Assembly: GCF_002995785.1 (NCBI RefSeq)
Contig: NZ_PVXO01000005.1
Span: 124,001-188,000, forward strand
Origin: Clostridium liquoris
GTDB lineage: Bacteria; Bacillota; Clostridia; Clostridiales; Clostridiaceae
Length of the DNA: 64,000 bases
Direction of reading: 5' to 3'
The translations under genes and the position numbers were made by a program. Below, piece by piece: positions 34,913-44,521 of this stretch. The notes beneath the pieces are model-generated. The model worked only from the letters and a program-made list of their open reading frames with translations, made no database searches and was not told where the DNA came from. Positions within the stretch are counted from its first letter, which is position 1; the number at the start of each line of letters is the position of its first letter.

Positions 34913-37384
34913 ATGGCAACCTATCAAGCGATAAATGCTTGTACATGGCGTAATGGCAGTTGGATTGCGGGTGTAACCGACTACGTTCGACAAGGGGTTT
35001 ATGCCCCAGCCAATAATTATGAGAATGTTGGTGCCATGTTATTTGACCTTACAAGTATTCGAAATACCTATGCAAACTATTATCCTACCTCTGCCAGTAT
35101 TCGTCTTGTTAGGATAGCTGCAGGTGATTGGGGTTCAGCCAGAACGATAACACTATATGCTGGAAATGCATATGGTTTGCCATCTCCTAGTTCGGGTACC
35201 AGCATATCCGGGAGTAGACCTACGAAAGTTACTTCTGGATATAGCTATACTGTTTCTGCCGGACAGGGTACAAAGGATATCGCAATTTCCACCGCACTCA
35301 TTGATTCCATCGGTAGTGGAGCTAGTAATTGTTTATTCATGGATGCTGGCTCCAGCACACTAAACTATATGGGATTTCGAGCTAGAGATGATTTAAGCCA
35401 GATAGTGTTAACCATTAACTGGGCAATAAGAACCACAGCTTGTAGTGCTCCGACATCCTGTTCATTGAGTGCAACCCTCTCGGAGGACAATGTTACATTA
35501 TCATGGAGTGGTGCTTCCGGTGGTACAAATAATGCCATCTCCTCCTACGAGATACAGTATAGTGATTCTGCTGACAATTTGAATTGGGGATCGTGGACAG
35601 CACTAACTACAGTAACCACCACGGCCACTAGTGGCAGCTTGTCAGTTGCACCACCATCAACACGGGGTAATTATCGTAGGTTTCGGGTGCGAACTCGAGG
35701 TACAGCAGGAGCAAGTTATTATTCAGGCTGGAGAGTATCATCGAACTCTGTTCGCAGAAACACAGTTCCTAGCCCACCAACTACAGTGACTGCTACTCCA
35801 ATCAATTATAGTGATGAAACAATCACGCTTACTTGGAGCGGCGCTTCTGGAAGTACGAGTGCAATCAAGGGATACCAGATTGCTAGTCGAACATCTACGG
35901 ATAACAGCACATGGAGTTCATGGAATGTTCTAACCATTTTAGCCCTATCGGCCAGTGGAGGTAGTTATAACCCTAACGTGTCACGAGTTCCAGGAACATA
36001 TACTCAATTTGGTGTATGGACGATAGATAATCTCGATGTCTACTCCTCGGAAAAAATCAGTAATAGCATCTACTGTGATATCACGGCTTGTGGAGCACCG
36101 ACCGCTTGCTCGGTAAGTTCAACTTTAGCTGAAGGAAATGTTAATCTTTCATGGAGTGGTGCATCCAGTGGAGCAGGCAACACCATCACATCCTATGAGA
36201 TTCAATATAGTGACTCGGCAGATAACAGCACATGGGGAGCATGGACAGCATTAACAATAGTGGTTACCTCAACAACAAGTGGCAGCGTAGTTGTTAGCCC
36301 ACCGACAACTCGCGGTTATTACCGTAGGTTTAGAGTTAGGACACGTGGTACGGCTGGAGAGAGTTTTTATTCTGACTGGACTATATCTAGCAACACTGTC
36401 CGCAGAAATACACTGCCCATTCCGCCTACTTCTTTCACTGCTACTCCGCCAATATATGAGACGAATACAGTAACTCTTATGTGGAGCGGAACGATACCGG
36501 GAACCAGTGCCATCAAGCAATATGTTATTCAACAAGCTACATCAGCAGACGGTATAAATTGGTCGGTATATGAAGCATTGACTACTATTATTTCAAGTGC
36601 TACTTCAGGTACCCATCAGGTAAATGCTTCCCCGGTACCTGGAATGTATACCCGCTATCGAATAAGCGTAACAGATACACTTGATGCAGTTTCAAGCCAT
36701 GTGGTTAGTAACACGGTAAAGAAAAACAGTCCGCCTGCAGCTCCGATCATCGTCAGTCCTATGACCGGAAAGTCTACTTATAACACTATACCACGCTTTA
36801 TGATTACTACAGGCACTGAACCAGACGGTCATACACAGATTGTGGAAGTAAAGATTGATTCAGGTGAGTGGGTTAATAGTGTGGATAATCCTGAGAGATT
36901 TTCTACGAGTGGCTATCTGGGAAATGGTGTTAGTACGGTGTACAAAGCGGAACCGCTTGCAGTAGGAAACCATACTGTAACCTTCCGCTGCCTTGATAGT
37001 GATATTGAGTCGGCAAGCACAGAAGTTGTCAGGACATTTACTATATTACCGCCACCTTTTGAAACGATTACTGCAAATGAGACTGTTGTAAAGGCAGCAC
37101 ATATTCAGACGCTTCGAACCGCTTTAAATATAGTGCTAAGTTATTACAACTTATCCCCTGTAATTTGGAGTGAAGAGATTATTGCTGGAAGAACAACAGT
37201 TAAAAAATGGCCATTTCACATTACTGAAATCCGAAAGGCTATTGATACTATCATTACAGTGGTTAATGGTTTTGACTCTTCTGCAGCATTTGATATACCA
37301 CCTGTGACATGGCTCCCTATTGGAACAGGGCGTCCAAAGGCGGATGTGATGCAACAAATCCACGATCTTATACTGATGCTGTAA
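34913..37384 (+). CDS. Large tail fibre with tandem FN3-like repeats
   Basis: 823 residues. An N-terminal domain (about 1-175) is followed by four fibronectin III-like repeats (about 180-590). Repeats 1 and 3 are nearly the same (SWSGAS-G--N-I-SYEIQYSDSADN-W); repeats 2 and 4 form another pair (LTWSGASGSTSAIKGYQI and LMWSGTIPGTSAIKQYVI). A fifth Ig-like segment and a helical C-terminus (HITEIRKAIDTIITVV) follow. It probably binds cell surface sugars. The A-B-A-B order points to duplication of a two-domain unit. Confidence 0.85.
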   Translation: MATYQAINACTWRNGSWIAGVTDYVRQGVYAPANNYENVGAMLFDLTSIRNTYANYYPTSASIRLVRIAAGDWGSARTITLYAGNAYGLPSPSSGTSISGSRPTKVTSGYSYTVSAGQGTKDIAISTALIDSIGSGASNCLFMDAGSSTLNYMGFRARDDLSQIVLTINWAIRTTACSAPTSCSLSATLSEDNVTLSWSGASGGTNNAISSYEIQYSDSADNLNWGSWTALTTVTTTATSGSLSVAPPSTRGNYRRFRVRTRGTAGASYYSGWRVSSNSVRRNTVPSPPTTVTATPINYSDETITLTWSGASGSTSAIKGYQIASRTSTDNSTWSSWNVLTILALSASGGSYNPNVSRVPGTYTQFGVWTIDNLDVYSSEKISNSIYCDITACGAPTACSVSSTLAEGNVNLSWSGASSGAGNTITSYEIQYSDSADNSTWGAWTALTIVVTSTTSGSVVVSPPTTRGYYRRFRVRTRGTAGESFYSDWTISSNTVRRNTLPIPPTSFTATPPIYETNTVTLMWSGTIPGTSAIKQYVIQQATSADGINWSVYEALTTIISSATSGTHQVNASPVPGMYTRYRISVTDTLDAVSSHVVSNTVKKNSPPAAPIIVSPMTGKSTYNTIPRFMITTGTEPDGHTQIVEVKIDSGEWVNSVDNPERFSTSGYLGNGVSTVYKAEPLAVGNHTVTFRCLDSDIESASTEVVRTFTILPPPFETITANETVVKAAHIQTLRTALNIVLSYYNLSPVIWSEEIIAGRTTVKKWPFHITEIRKAIDTIITVVNGFDSSAAFDIPPVTWLPIGTGRPKADVMQQIHDLILML

Positions 37385-37401
37385 GGTGTGTGATACGGCA
37401 A

Positions 37402-37437
37402 CAGCACTCTTGTATTTTACAGGGGTGCTTTTTTAAA
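37402..37437 (+). terminator. Terminator after the fibre gene
   Basis: AGCACTC pairs with GGGTGCT (one G-U) around an AT-rich loop, followed by six T. It may lower the expression of the lysis genes relative to the structural genes. Confidence 0.65.
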
Positions 37438-37468
37438 TACACAAATTAATGTAATGGAGGTGTTTACA

Positions 37469-37909
37469 GTGAAAGAGATTTGGAATTGGATACAGTTAGC
37501 TTTTGCGGCTGTTGGTGCTTTTCTTGGATGGTTTCTCGGCGGGTTTGACGGATTTCTATATACACTGGTCACTTTTGTAGCTATTGATTATCTGACAGGT
37601 GTCCTTTGTGCGATTACAGATAAAAAGCTGTCCAGCGAAATTGGTGCCAAGGGAATTTTCAAAAAAGTGCTCATCTTTGTAATGGTAGGTATCGCTCATA
37701 TTCTTGATACACAAATTTTGGGGAGTGCAGGATATGATGGCAGCGCTTTGCGAACAGCGGTAATCTTTTTCTATCTAAGTAACGAGGGTGTATCCATTTT
37801 GGAGAATGCAGGTCATATTGGACTACCCATCCCAGAAAAACTAAAGGCGGTTCTTAAGCAACTACATGGTCGTGATGAGGAACCTCCTAAGCCAGGTGAT
37901 GAAATATGA
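37469..37909 (+). CDS. Holin, toxin-secretion/phage-lysis type
   Basis: 146 residues from GTG 37469, which lies 8 nt after GGAGG; ATG 37454 overlaps that site and is rejected. Membrane segments are visible at about residues 7-25, 30-48 and 68-85 (LAFAAVGAFLGWFLG, LYTLVTFVAIDYLTGVLCAI, VLIFVMVGIAHIL). DYLTGVLCA and FYLSNEGVSILENAG are signatures of the TcdE-like holin family. It lets the amidase reach the cell wall. Confidence 0.93.
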   Translation: MKEIWNWIQLAFAAVGAFLGWFLGGFDGFLYTLVTFVAIDYLTGVLCAITDKKLSSEIGAKGIFKKVLIFVMVGIAHILDTQILGSAGYDGSALRTAVIFFYLSNEGVSILENAGHIGLPIPEKLKAVLKQLHGRDEEPPKPGDEI

Positions 37910-39300
37910 TTGACTTAACAAAAGCGGTAACGGTATTCATTGGTCGACGCGGTGAACACAATTACCGAAATATTGAGTTTGATGTATCAAGCCTACTGGA
38001 AAATAACTACCCAAGTGCCTCCTTAAATGCGATTTACAAAAGGCCTGATGGGATTGCATATCCGGTAGTCACGAACTACGCTGATGGTGTCCTTACATGG
38101 CAGCCCAATGCAACGGACACATCATTTGTTGGTGTTGGTCGGCTTGAAATAAGGGTTACTTATGGTGATGTGGTTGGAAAGAGTGCAAGAATACTAACCA
38201 TAGTGGAGGATGCTCTTGTGGATGGAATTGTTGAACCACCAGAACCTCCTGCACAGGAATGGTTAAATAGAGTGCTTTCGGCTTTAGCTGAACTGGATAT
38301 TGATGAAATAAATAATCTGCTCAACCTCACTTACAATCTATTAAACAACAACTATGATTTGCTAAATACAACACACAATTTGGTTGAGGATACCCGCGAA
38401 AATTTATATAGGCGGACAGGTATTCTACTCAACCATTTGCATCCAATAGAAACAGCTAGTGCACCGGATATGATTAGCCGGAGAGCAGCCATCACATTTA
38501 ACAACATAGCAAATGGAAACAATGTAGTGATTGGCATGATAACATATACCTTCGTTACAGCTTTGGGCAGTCCAGCTGCAAATAATGTGCAGGTTCTAAT
38601 TCAAGACACCCTTCGTAATACAGTTAAGACACTTGCTAGAGCTATAAGGGGCATTGATGACGAAATGAATATTGCCTATGGAACTGGGACTGATCCAAAC
38701 CCAATTTGTACAGCTTACTGGACAAGTCAGAGGTTTTCCATAGGTAGTACCACCGTTGAGGCAGGTGAGAGCCTTTTTCTACTTGAAAGAGCAGAAAATG
38801 TGACTTCCGCAATACCTCTCTCATCCACTGCAACCACTATTATTAGTGACTTCACCCGGTCGGCCTATTCAAGATATATTTTGTCTGGCAATGTCTCAGG
38901 TTCAGGCGGTGTAAACAGTGTCCGTGGCCCTTTGCACACGATATTACCTATTAATAGTGTGGTTATTGGCGGTCAGGGCGGAGAATTGTATACGACGGCT
39001 TATGATTGCCATTTGATAACTCTTTGTCGTCAATCGGATACTAGTGAAAAGGAACTGGACTTGTATATTTCCAATGATGAGGAGACGTTCACCAGAATTC
39101 AACGGAGTACACCTGTCGGATCGAATACTTCAGCAGAATCCTTGCACATTCATATTCAAATGCGGCAGGCCAGAGTTCCAGCCGGTTATGGACTGTATAT
39201 CTGTATGGGAAGTGATGGAACATCATCAAATGCTTATTGTGATTTAAAGTTTACCTATCACCTGTACCCTGTCCATCTTACACCTGAGCCAAATGATTAA
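37906..39300 (+). CDS. BppU-like baseplate upper protein
   Basis: 464 residues. The N-terminal ~110 residues fit the BppU N-terminal domain (YRNIEFDVSSLLENNYPSAS, LNAIYKRPDGIAYPV). Next is a helical stem with asparagine/leucine repeats (LLNLTYNLLNNNYDLLNTTH), then a beta-rich C-terminal head that probably binds the receptor. It lies inside the lysis cassette and overlaps the holin gene by 4 nt. Confidence 0.75.
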   Translation: MIDLTKAVTVFIGRRGEHNYRNIEFDVSSLLENNYPSASLNAIYKRPDGIAYPVVTNYADGVLTWQPNATDTSFVGVGRLEIRVTYGDVVGKSARILTIVEDALVDGIVEPPEPPAQEWLNRVLSALAELDIDEINNLLNLTYNLLNNNYDLLNTTHNLVEDTRENLYRRTGILLNHLHPIETASAPDMISRRAAITFNNIANGNNVVIGMITYTFVTALGSPAANNVQVLIQDTLRNTVKTLARAIRGIDDEMNIAYGTGTDPNPICTAYWTSQRFSIGSTTVEAGESLFLLERAENVTSAIPLSSTATTIISDFTRSAYSRYILSGNVSGSGGVNSVRGPLHTILPINSVVIGGQGGELYTTAYDCHLITLCRQSDTSEKELDLYISNDEETFTRIQRSTPVGSNTSAESLHIHIQMRQARVPAGYGLYICMGSDGTSSNAYCDLKFTYHLYPVHLTPEPND

Positions 39301-39317
39301 ATGTTGAGGTGATTATA

Positions 39318-40019
39318 ATGAAATTATACAAATTAATACTTACGAATAATGCCTGTTACAAAGCAGGCAAAACAATAAAACCGAAGGGTATAATGGTTCA
39401 CTCTACAGGGGCTAACAACCCGTGGTTGAAGAGATATGTTGGTCCAGATGACGGTTTGCTCGGAAAGAACCAATACAACAATCATTGGAATCAGGATAAA
39501 CCCGGAGGTCGTCAAGTTTGTGTCCATGCTTTTATTGGTAAGTTAGCAGATGGCTCCATTGCCACATACCAAACATTGCCTTGGAATCATCGTGGTTGGC
39601 ATGCTGGAGGAGATGCGAATAACACGCATATAGGATTTGAGATTTGCGAGGACGGTCTAACCGATGGCTCGTATTTTTCTGCTGTTTATAAGGAAGCAGT
39701 AGAGCTTTGTGTACATCTTTGCAAACTCTATGGACTAAGTGAGAAGGATATCATCTGTCATAGTGAAGGCTATAAGCAAGGTATAGCCAGTAACCATGCG
39801 GATGTTATGCACTGGTTTCCTAAGCATGGCAAGACCATGGATACCTTTAGAGCAGATGTTAAGAAACTTCTAAGAGAAGAAGAAAAATCAGCAGAACCAG
39901 CGAAAAAGAAATACTATCGTGTACAAATAGGTGCATACACTGTCAAAGCAAATGCTGAGGCGCAGCTTGCAAAAGCTAAAAAGGCAGGATTTACGGATGC
40001 ATTTATTAAGTATGATTAA
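39318..40019 (+). CDS. N-acetylmuramoyl-L-alanine amidase (endolysin) with SPOR-like tail
   Basis: 233 residues. Residues about 15-195 form an amidase domain (GIMVHSTGANNP, WNHRGWHAGGDANNTHIGFE, IICHSEGY) with zinc-binding histidines visible. The last ~40 residues (YYRVQIGAYTVKANAEAQLA) form a SPOR-like peptidoglycan-binding repeat, shorter than usual. It cuts the bond between muramic acid and the stem peptide at lysis. ATG 39318 follows TGAGGTG. Confidence 0.93.
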   Translation: MKLYKLILTNNACYKAGKTIKPKGIMVHSTGANNPWLKRYVGPDDGLLGKNQYNNHWNQDKPGGRQVCVHAFIGKLADGSIATYQTLPWNHRGWHAGGDANNTHIGFEICEDGLTDGSYFSAVYKEAVELCVHLCKLYGLSEKDIICHSEGYKQGIASNHADVMHWFPKHGKTMDTFRADVKKLLREEEKSAEPAKKKYYRVQIGAYTVKANAEAQLAKAKKAGFTDAFIKYD

Positions 40020-40099
40020 TCAAGGGGAGCGAGTTAATAGGCAATTATGCTTTAGCTTTACAGAGTTTCCCTAAAAAATATTAACTATTAGATGTATAT

Positions 40100-40137
40100 A
40101 GCCTGTGGGGGTTATTCCCTTGCAGGCTCTTTTTTTA
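40100..40137 (+). terminator. Strong terminator of the lysis operon
   Basis: AGCCTGTGGGGG (40100-40111) pairs with CCCTTGCAGGCT (40117-40128), followed by a run of T. It ends the late region. Confidence 0.85.
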
Positions 40138-40161
40138 TGCTCTGATTTAATTTAATTTTTA

Positions 40162-40206
40162 CAAATCCTCAACTTCGACCTGTTCCCGCGGCTATTAGGT
40201 AGGAGG
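40162..40206 (+). repeat. Bipartite motif, copy 3
   Basis: Block A CAAATCCTCAAC (40162-40173), 16 nt, block B GGCTATTAGGTAGGAGG (40190-40206). Here block B runs into the ribosome binding site of the SHOCT gene. It is the same 28-nt spacing as copies 1 and 2. Confidence 0.75.
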
Positions 40207-40215
40207 TGATTCTAC

Positions 40216-40452
40216 ATGAATCAGCATGAGGTTAAAAAAGTTATGAAGATCTCAGATGGGGTTATAGACAAAAGCACCGAATTAAAGAAAATGTCACAGG
40301 AGCAGCTACAGCGTGAGTTTGATTATATTCAAGCAGAGAAATTACTTAGAAAGATGCTCCAAAAAGGTTTAATAACGGAAGCAGAATTCAACAAGATAGA
40401 GGCACTTAATCGCCAATCTTTCTCTCCTTTTTTAGCGGAGATAATGCCCTGA
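40216..40452 (+). CDS. SHOCT-domain small protein
   Basis: 78 residues. LRKMLQKGLITEAEFNKIEA (about 48-67) fits the short C-terminal (SHOCT) helix pair often found before recombinase genes in clostridial elements. It may be an excision helper or regulator of the recombinases downstream, inferred from position. AGGAGGTG lies just before the ATG, as part of motif copy 3. Confidence 0.7.
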   Translation: MNQHEVKKVMKISDGVIDKSTELKKMSQEQLQREFDYIQAEKLLRKMLQKGLITEAEFNKIEALNRQSFSPFLAEIMP

Positions 40453-40513
40453 ATTCGTTGATATATAAGGGTTTCAGAGGTAATATGTGACCTACCAAGA
40501 AGGAGGTGAGGCG

Positions 40514-42073
40514 ATGAAAAAGATAACGAAAATAGAAGGAAATAAGGTTGCATCGATTATCAAACCTAAACTACGAGTGGCCGCATACTGTCGTGTTTCT
40601 ACGGGTAGTGATGAACAGTTAGTAAGTCTACAAGCACAAAAATCCCATTATGAGACTTACATAAAGGCAAACCCAGAATGGGAGTATGTTGGCTTGTATT
40701 ATGATGAGGGAATTAGTGGTACCAAAAAAGAAAACCGAACGGAACTTCTCAGAATGCTGTCAGATTGTGAAAACAAGAAGATTGACTTAATTATTACAAA
40801 GTCCATTAGTAGGTTTGCGAGAAACACTACGGATTGTTTGGAGATGGTTCGTAAACTGCTGGACATTGGGATTTATATCTACTTTGAGAAAGAGAATATC
40901 AATACCCAATCAATGGAAAGTGAACTGATGCTTTCTATATTAAGTGGGCTTGCAGAAAGTGAGTCAATCTCCATTTCGGAAAATAACAAGTGGGCAATTC
41001 AAAGGAGATTTCAGAACGGAACTTTTAAGATTTCTTACCCACCATATGGCTATGACAACATTGATGGTCAAATGGTGGTAAACCCTGAGCAAGCAGAAAT
41101 TGTGAAGTATATTTTCGCAGAAGTATTATCAGGCAAGGGTACACAGAAAATAGCAGATGATCTTAATCAGAAGGGTATCCCTTCCAAAAGAGGCGTTCGT
41201 TGGACTGCTACCACAATTCGAGGAATTCTAAAAAATGAGAAATATACCGGGGATGTTATACTGCAAAAAACCTATACAGATTCCCGTTTTAATAAGCGCA
41301 CCAATTATGGTGAGAAAAACAGATATTTAATAGAAAATCATCATGAGGCAATTATCAGCCATGAAGTGTTTGAAGCAGTAGAGGCTGCCTTAAATCAAAG
41401 GGCAAAAGAAAAGGGAATAGAAAAGCGTAATGATAAGTACCAAAACCGGTATTCTTTCTCCGGAAAAATTATTTGCTCGGAATGTGGTAGCACCTTTAAA
41501 AGACGAATTCATTCATCCGGCACAAGAAAATATGTAGCCTGGTGTTGTAGTAAACACTTAAAGCAGATAACAGAATGTTCAATGCAGTTTATTCGAGATG
41601 AGGATATAAAGACGGCCTTTGTTACTATGATTAACAAGCTGATTTTCGGAAGAAAACTTATTCTACAACCACTATTAGATGCTTTGCGTGGAATGAGCAA
41701 CTCAGATAACCTTTCAAGAATTCAGGAATTAGAGAAGCAAATTGAAAAAAATGCAGAACAGAGAGAACTGCTTGTAAAGCTTATGGCAAAGGGGTATCTA
41801 GAACCTGCCCTTTTTAACAGAGAAAACAATGAACTGCAAATGGAAGCAGATAATTATATGGGTCAAAAAGAAGCTTTAATTCATGCTTTAAATGGAGAAT
41901 TATCAAAGGTGCAGGAAGTCAGTAGCTTAATAAAGTTTACAAATAAGGCTGAAATGATAAACATATTTAACGAGCAAATTTTCAACGATCATATTGAAAA
42001 AATTATCGTTTACTCAAGGGTAGAGATAGGTTTCGTTATGAAATGTGGAATCACACTAAGGGAAAGGATGTGA
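40514..42073 (+). CDS. Large serine recombinase 1
   Basis: 519 residues. The resolvase domain has the nucleophile Ser29 in YCRVSTGS and [12 protein letters not shown] (about 95-106). A recombinase domain (PPYGYDNIDGQMVVNPEQAE) and the zinc ribbon (ICSECGSTFKRR, then CCSKH and C) follow, then a long coiled coil. It probably integrates or excises the prophage with the genes downstream. ATG 40514 follows AGGAGGTGAG. Confidence 0.92.
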   Translation: MKKITKIEGNKVASIIKPKLRVAAYCRVSTGSDEQLVSLQAQKSHYETYIKANPEWEYVGLYYDEGISGTKKENRTELLRMLSDCENKKIDLIITKSISRFARNTTDCLEMVRKLLDIGIYIYFEKENINTQSMESELMLSILSGLAESESISISENNKWAIQRRFQNGTFKISYPPYGYDNIDGQMVVNPEQAEIVKYIFAEVLSGKGTQKIADDLNQKGIPSKRGVRWTATTIRGILKNEKYTGDVILQKTYTDSRFNKRTNYGEKNRYLIENHHEAIISHEVFEAVEAALNQRAKEKGIEKRNDKYQNRYSFSGKIICSECGSTFKRRIHSSGTRKYVAWCCSKHLKQITECSMQFIRDEDIKTAFVTMINKLIFGRKLILQPLLDALRGMSNSDNLSRIQELEKQIEKNAEQRELLVKLMAKGYLEPALFNRENNELQMEADNYMGQKEALIHALNGELSKVQEVSSLIKFTNKAEMINIFNEQIFNDHIEKIIVYSRVEIGFVMKCGITLRERM

Positions 42074-42078
42074 GAAAA

Positions 42079-42507
42079 GTGGCACATACGCCTTATGGCT
42101 ATAGGATAGAGAATGGAATAGCAGTTATCGATGAAGAAAAAGCTGAAAAGGTTAAGAATTTGTATAAGGGCTACTTATCAGGCCTTTCCTTATCGGTCGC
42201 GGCAAAGTCTGCTGGAATAGATGCTTATCATGGAACTGCTGGAAGGATGCTAAGAAATGAACGTTATCTTGGTGATGATTATTACCCTGCCATCATTGAT
42301 AAAGAAACCTACGAAAAAGCAGAAGCAGAGAGGGTAAAGAGAGCGAAAAAGCTAGGCAGAATCTTTGAACCCAAGACAGAAGATAAACCTACTATTTCTA
42401 AGAAATTTACCATAGGACAAGTAATTCAGAAGCATACAAATCCTTTTACACAAGCGGAATTTGTATACAGCTTAATAGAAAGTGAGGGACAGCAAGATGG
42501 CAGTTAA
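42079..42507 (+). CDS. Recombinase-like accessory protein without catalytic domain
   Basis: 142 residues from GTG 42079. It contains only the recombinase DNA-binding part ([40 protein letters not shown]) and no resolvase serine. Such short proteins sit between two large serine recombinases in several clostridial elements and are thought to help site choice or direction. It overlaps the next gene by 11 nt. Confidence 0.75.
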   Translation: MAHTPYGYRIENGIAVIDEEKAEKVKNLYKGYLSGLSLSVAAKSAGIDAYHGTAGRMLRNERYLGDDYYPAIIDKETYEKAEAERVKRAKKLGRIFEPKTEDKPTISKKFTIGQVIQKHTNPFTQAEFVYSLIESEGQQDGS

Positions 42508-43975
42508 TAAAAATGTAATGATTATACCTGCAATAAAACGTATGGGCAACAATCGAAAAGAAGATGAAACACCAAAACTTCGGGTCGCTGCTTATTGCCG
42601 AGTTTCCACAGACAGTGATGAGCAGGCTAGTAGTTACGAAGTGCAGATTGAACACTATACAGAGTTTATCAAGAAGAATTCAGAGTGGGAATTTGCAGGG
42701 ATCTTTGCTGATGATGGCATCAGCGGCACAAATACAAAAAATCGCGACGAATTTAATCGAATGATTGATGAGTGCATGGCTGGGAAAATTGATATGGTTA
42801 TTACCAAATCAATAAGCCGATTTGCTAGAAATACCTTGGACTGTCTACAATACATCAGGAAACTTAAAGATAAAAATGTAGCAGTATATTTTGAGAAAGA
42901 AAATATCAATACACTGGATGCCAAAGGTGAAATTATGCTTACCATTATGGCATCCTTAGCGCAACAAGAGAGCCAGTCATTAAGCCAGAATGTAAAGCTT
43001 GGCTATCAATACCGATACCAACAGGGAGAGGTAATGGTCAATTGTTCTAGGTTTTTAGGATATACCAAAGATGAAAATAAGCGATTAGTAATTGTGCCGG
43101 AGGAAGCTGAAATAGTCAAAAGGATTTACCGAGAGTATCTTGAAGGCTCAAGTATGGATAAAATCAAAAAAGGACTTGAAGCTGATGGCATACTTACGGG
43201 AGCGGGGAAAAAAAGGTGGCATACCAGTACTATAAGGAAGATATTAAGCAATGAAAAATATATTGGTGATGCATTACTCCAAAAAACTTACACAGTAGAT
43301 TTTCTTACAAAAAAGAGGGTTGTAAATAACGGTATCGTACCTCAATATTATGTTGAGAATAGTCATGAAGCCATTATCCCGCGTGAAATTTTCATGCAGG
43401 TACAAGAAGAGTTAGTTCGTAGAAGTAGAGGACATATAAGTACTAGTGGAAAGAAAAGAAACTTTAGTTCAAATCATGTATTTTCGCAAATTATCTTCTG
43501 TGGTGAGTGTGGCGAAATATACCGTAGAGTTCATTGGAATAACCGAGGTAAAAAATCGATTGTTTGGAGATGCGTCAGTAGACTTGAGAATACAGGGTTA
43601 ACTTGTCATTCCCGAACCGTGCTGGAGGATATGATAGGCCTTGCTACGGCGGAGGCAATTAATAAACTAATAGGGCAAAAGGATGGCTTTTTAACTATCT
43701 TAAAGGAAAATATAGAAACAGTGATAAGTGAAACGGACAATAATATTGTTTCCGAGATAGATAAAAAGCTAGAGGAATTACAAAAAGACCTTTTGAGACT
43801 GGCCAATTCCAAAGAGGATTATAACGATATAGCCGATGAGATTTACAGGCTCAGAGAGGAAAGGCATAAGGCTTTAGCAGAAGAAGCTGGCAAAAAAGGC
43901 TCCAAGCAAAGGCTAGAAGATATGGAAAAATTCCTTAATGAACAATCCACCCTCCTGGATGAGTATGATGAGTAA
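42497..43975 (+). CDS. Large serine recombinase 2, C-terminally truncated by an in-frame stop
   Basis: 492 residues. It has nucleophile Ser37 in [20 protein letters not shown] and a zinc ribbon ([18 protein letters not shown]), then a coiled coil. After TAA at 43973-43975 the same frame stays open for 28 codons to TAA 44060-44062 and reads LVRRLIEKITVYDNKLTIEF, a typical recombinase C-terminus. The stop therefore looks like a nonsense mutation. The lost strand may or may not be needed. Confidence 0.88.
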   Translation: MAVNKNVMIIPAIKRMGNNRKEDETPKLRVAAYCRVSTDSDEQASSYEVQIEHYTEFIKKNSEWEFAGIFADDGISGTNTKNRDEFNRMIDECMAGKIDMVITKSISRFARNTLDCLQYIRKLKDKNVAVYFEKENINTLDAKGEIMLTIMASLAQQESQSLSQNVKLGYQYRYQQGEVMVNCSRFLGYTKDENKRLVIVPEEAEIVKRIYREYLEGSSMDKIKKGLEADGILTGAGKKRWHTSTIRKILSNEKYIGDALLQKTYTVDFLTKKRVVNNGIVPQYYVENSHEAIIPREIFMQVQEELVRRSRGHISTSGKKRNFSSNHVFSQIIFCGECGEIYRRVHWNNRGKKSIVWRCVSRLENTGLTCHSRTVLEDMIGLATAEAINKLIGQKDGFLTILKENIETVISETDNNIVSEIDKKLEELQKDLLRLANSKEDYNDIADEIYRLREERHKALAEEAGKKGSKQRLEDMEKFLNEQSTLLDEYDE

Positions 43976-44080
43976 CTAGTAAGGAGACTTATAGAGAAAA
44001 TAACGGTCTATGATAATAAACTAACTATTGAATTTAAATCTGGTGTAGAAGTAGATGTATAAACATAACCTACATGAATG

Positions 44081-44124
44081 ACCACCATTCAGGAGAAATA
44101 TTCTCTTGATTGGTGGTTTTCTTC
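44081..44124. terminator. Large hairpin terminator at the prophage right edge
   Basis: ACCACCATTCAGGAGAA (from 44081) pairs with TTCTCTTGATTGGTGGT (to 44117) with few mismatches, followed by a T-rich tract. It probably terminates the recombinase operon. Confidence 0.75.
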
Positions 44125-44127
44125 TTA

Positions 44128-44184
44128 TTGACTGGAATTGGTAAAAGGAATATAATCTTATTAACAATGTTGTTGATATTGTTA
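44128..44184 (+). promoter_or_regulatory. Consensus promoter with operator-like palindrome
   Basis: TTGACT (44128-44133), 17-nt spacer, TATAAT (44151-44156). TAACAAT (44162-44168) and ATTGTTA (44178-44184) form an inverted repeat just after the start region. It drives the cargo operon at 44204-46783. Confidence 0.75.
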
Positions 44185-44203
44185 TTGATGAGGAGATGAC
44201 AAC

Positions 44204-44449
44204 ATGAGTGATGTTAATGAGTTACTAGAACAAGCTATTAAGGAAACTGAAAACTTGAATGAAGGTGAAGTCTTTCTTGTAAAAGATCTATTCAAGGGTT
44301 ATGTATGGAATAGAATACCTAGAAAGGATCGGCTTCTGCTTGGGACTTTATTTTTAAACTACATAAATAAAATGGAAGGTAATATAAAGGCTATTGAAAA
44401 AACTTCATCTAATCAGCAGAGGTATAAAAAGATTAACTCTGGATACTAG
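44204..44449 (+). CDS. DUF1413 protein
   Basis: 81 residues: LNEGEVFLVKDLFKGYVWNR and RIPRKDRLLLGTLFLNYINK are the core of the DUF1413 family, small proteins often found on mobile elements and thought to bind single-stranded DNA or act as regulators. It is the first gene of the cargo operon behind a strong promoter. Confidence 0.75.
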   Translation: MSDVNELLEQAIKETENLNEGEVFLVKDLFKGYVWNRIPRKDRLLLGTLFLNYINKMEGNIKAIEKTSSNQQRYKKINSGY

Positions 44450-44521
44450 CTGAAATGATTTATTGCCTTTTTACTAATATTCCTAAGAATAGCAAAATCA
44501 CATGCGAGAGGTGGTGAAAGA

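Noticed and set aside
2600-44130. attL/attR core repeat for the prophage
   Set aside because: Comparing the left leader and the sequence after the recombinases by eye gave only short matches such as TACATGAAT, which are expected by chance.
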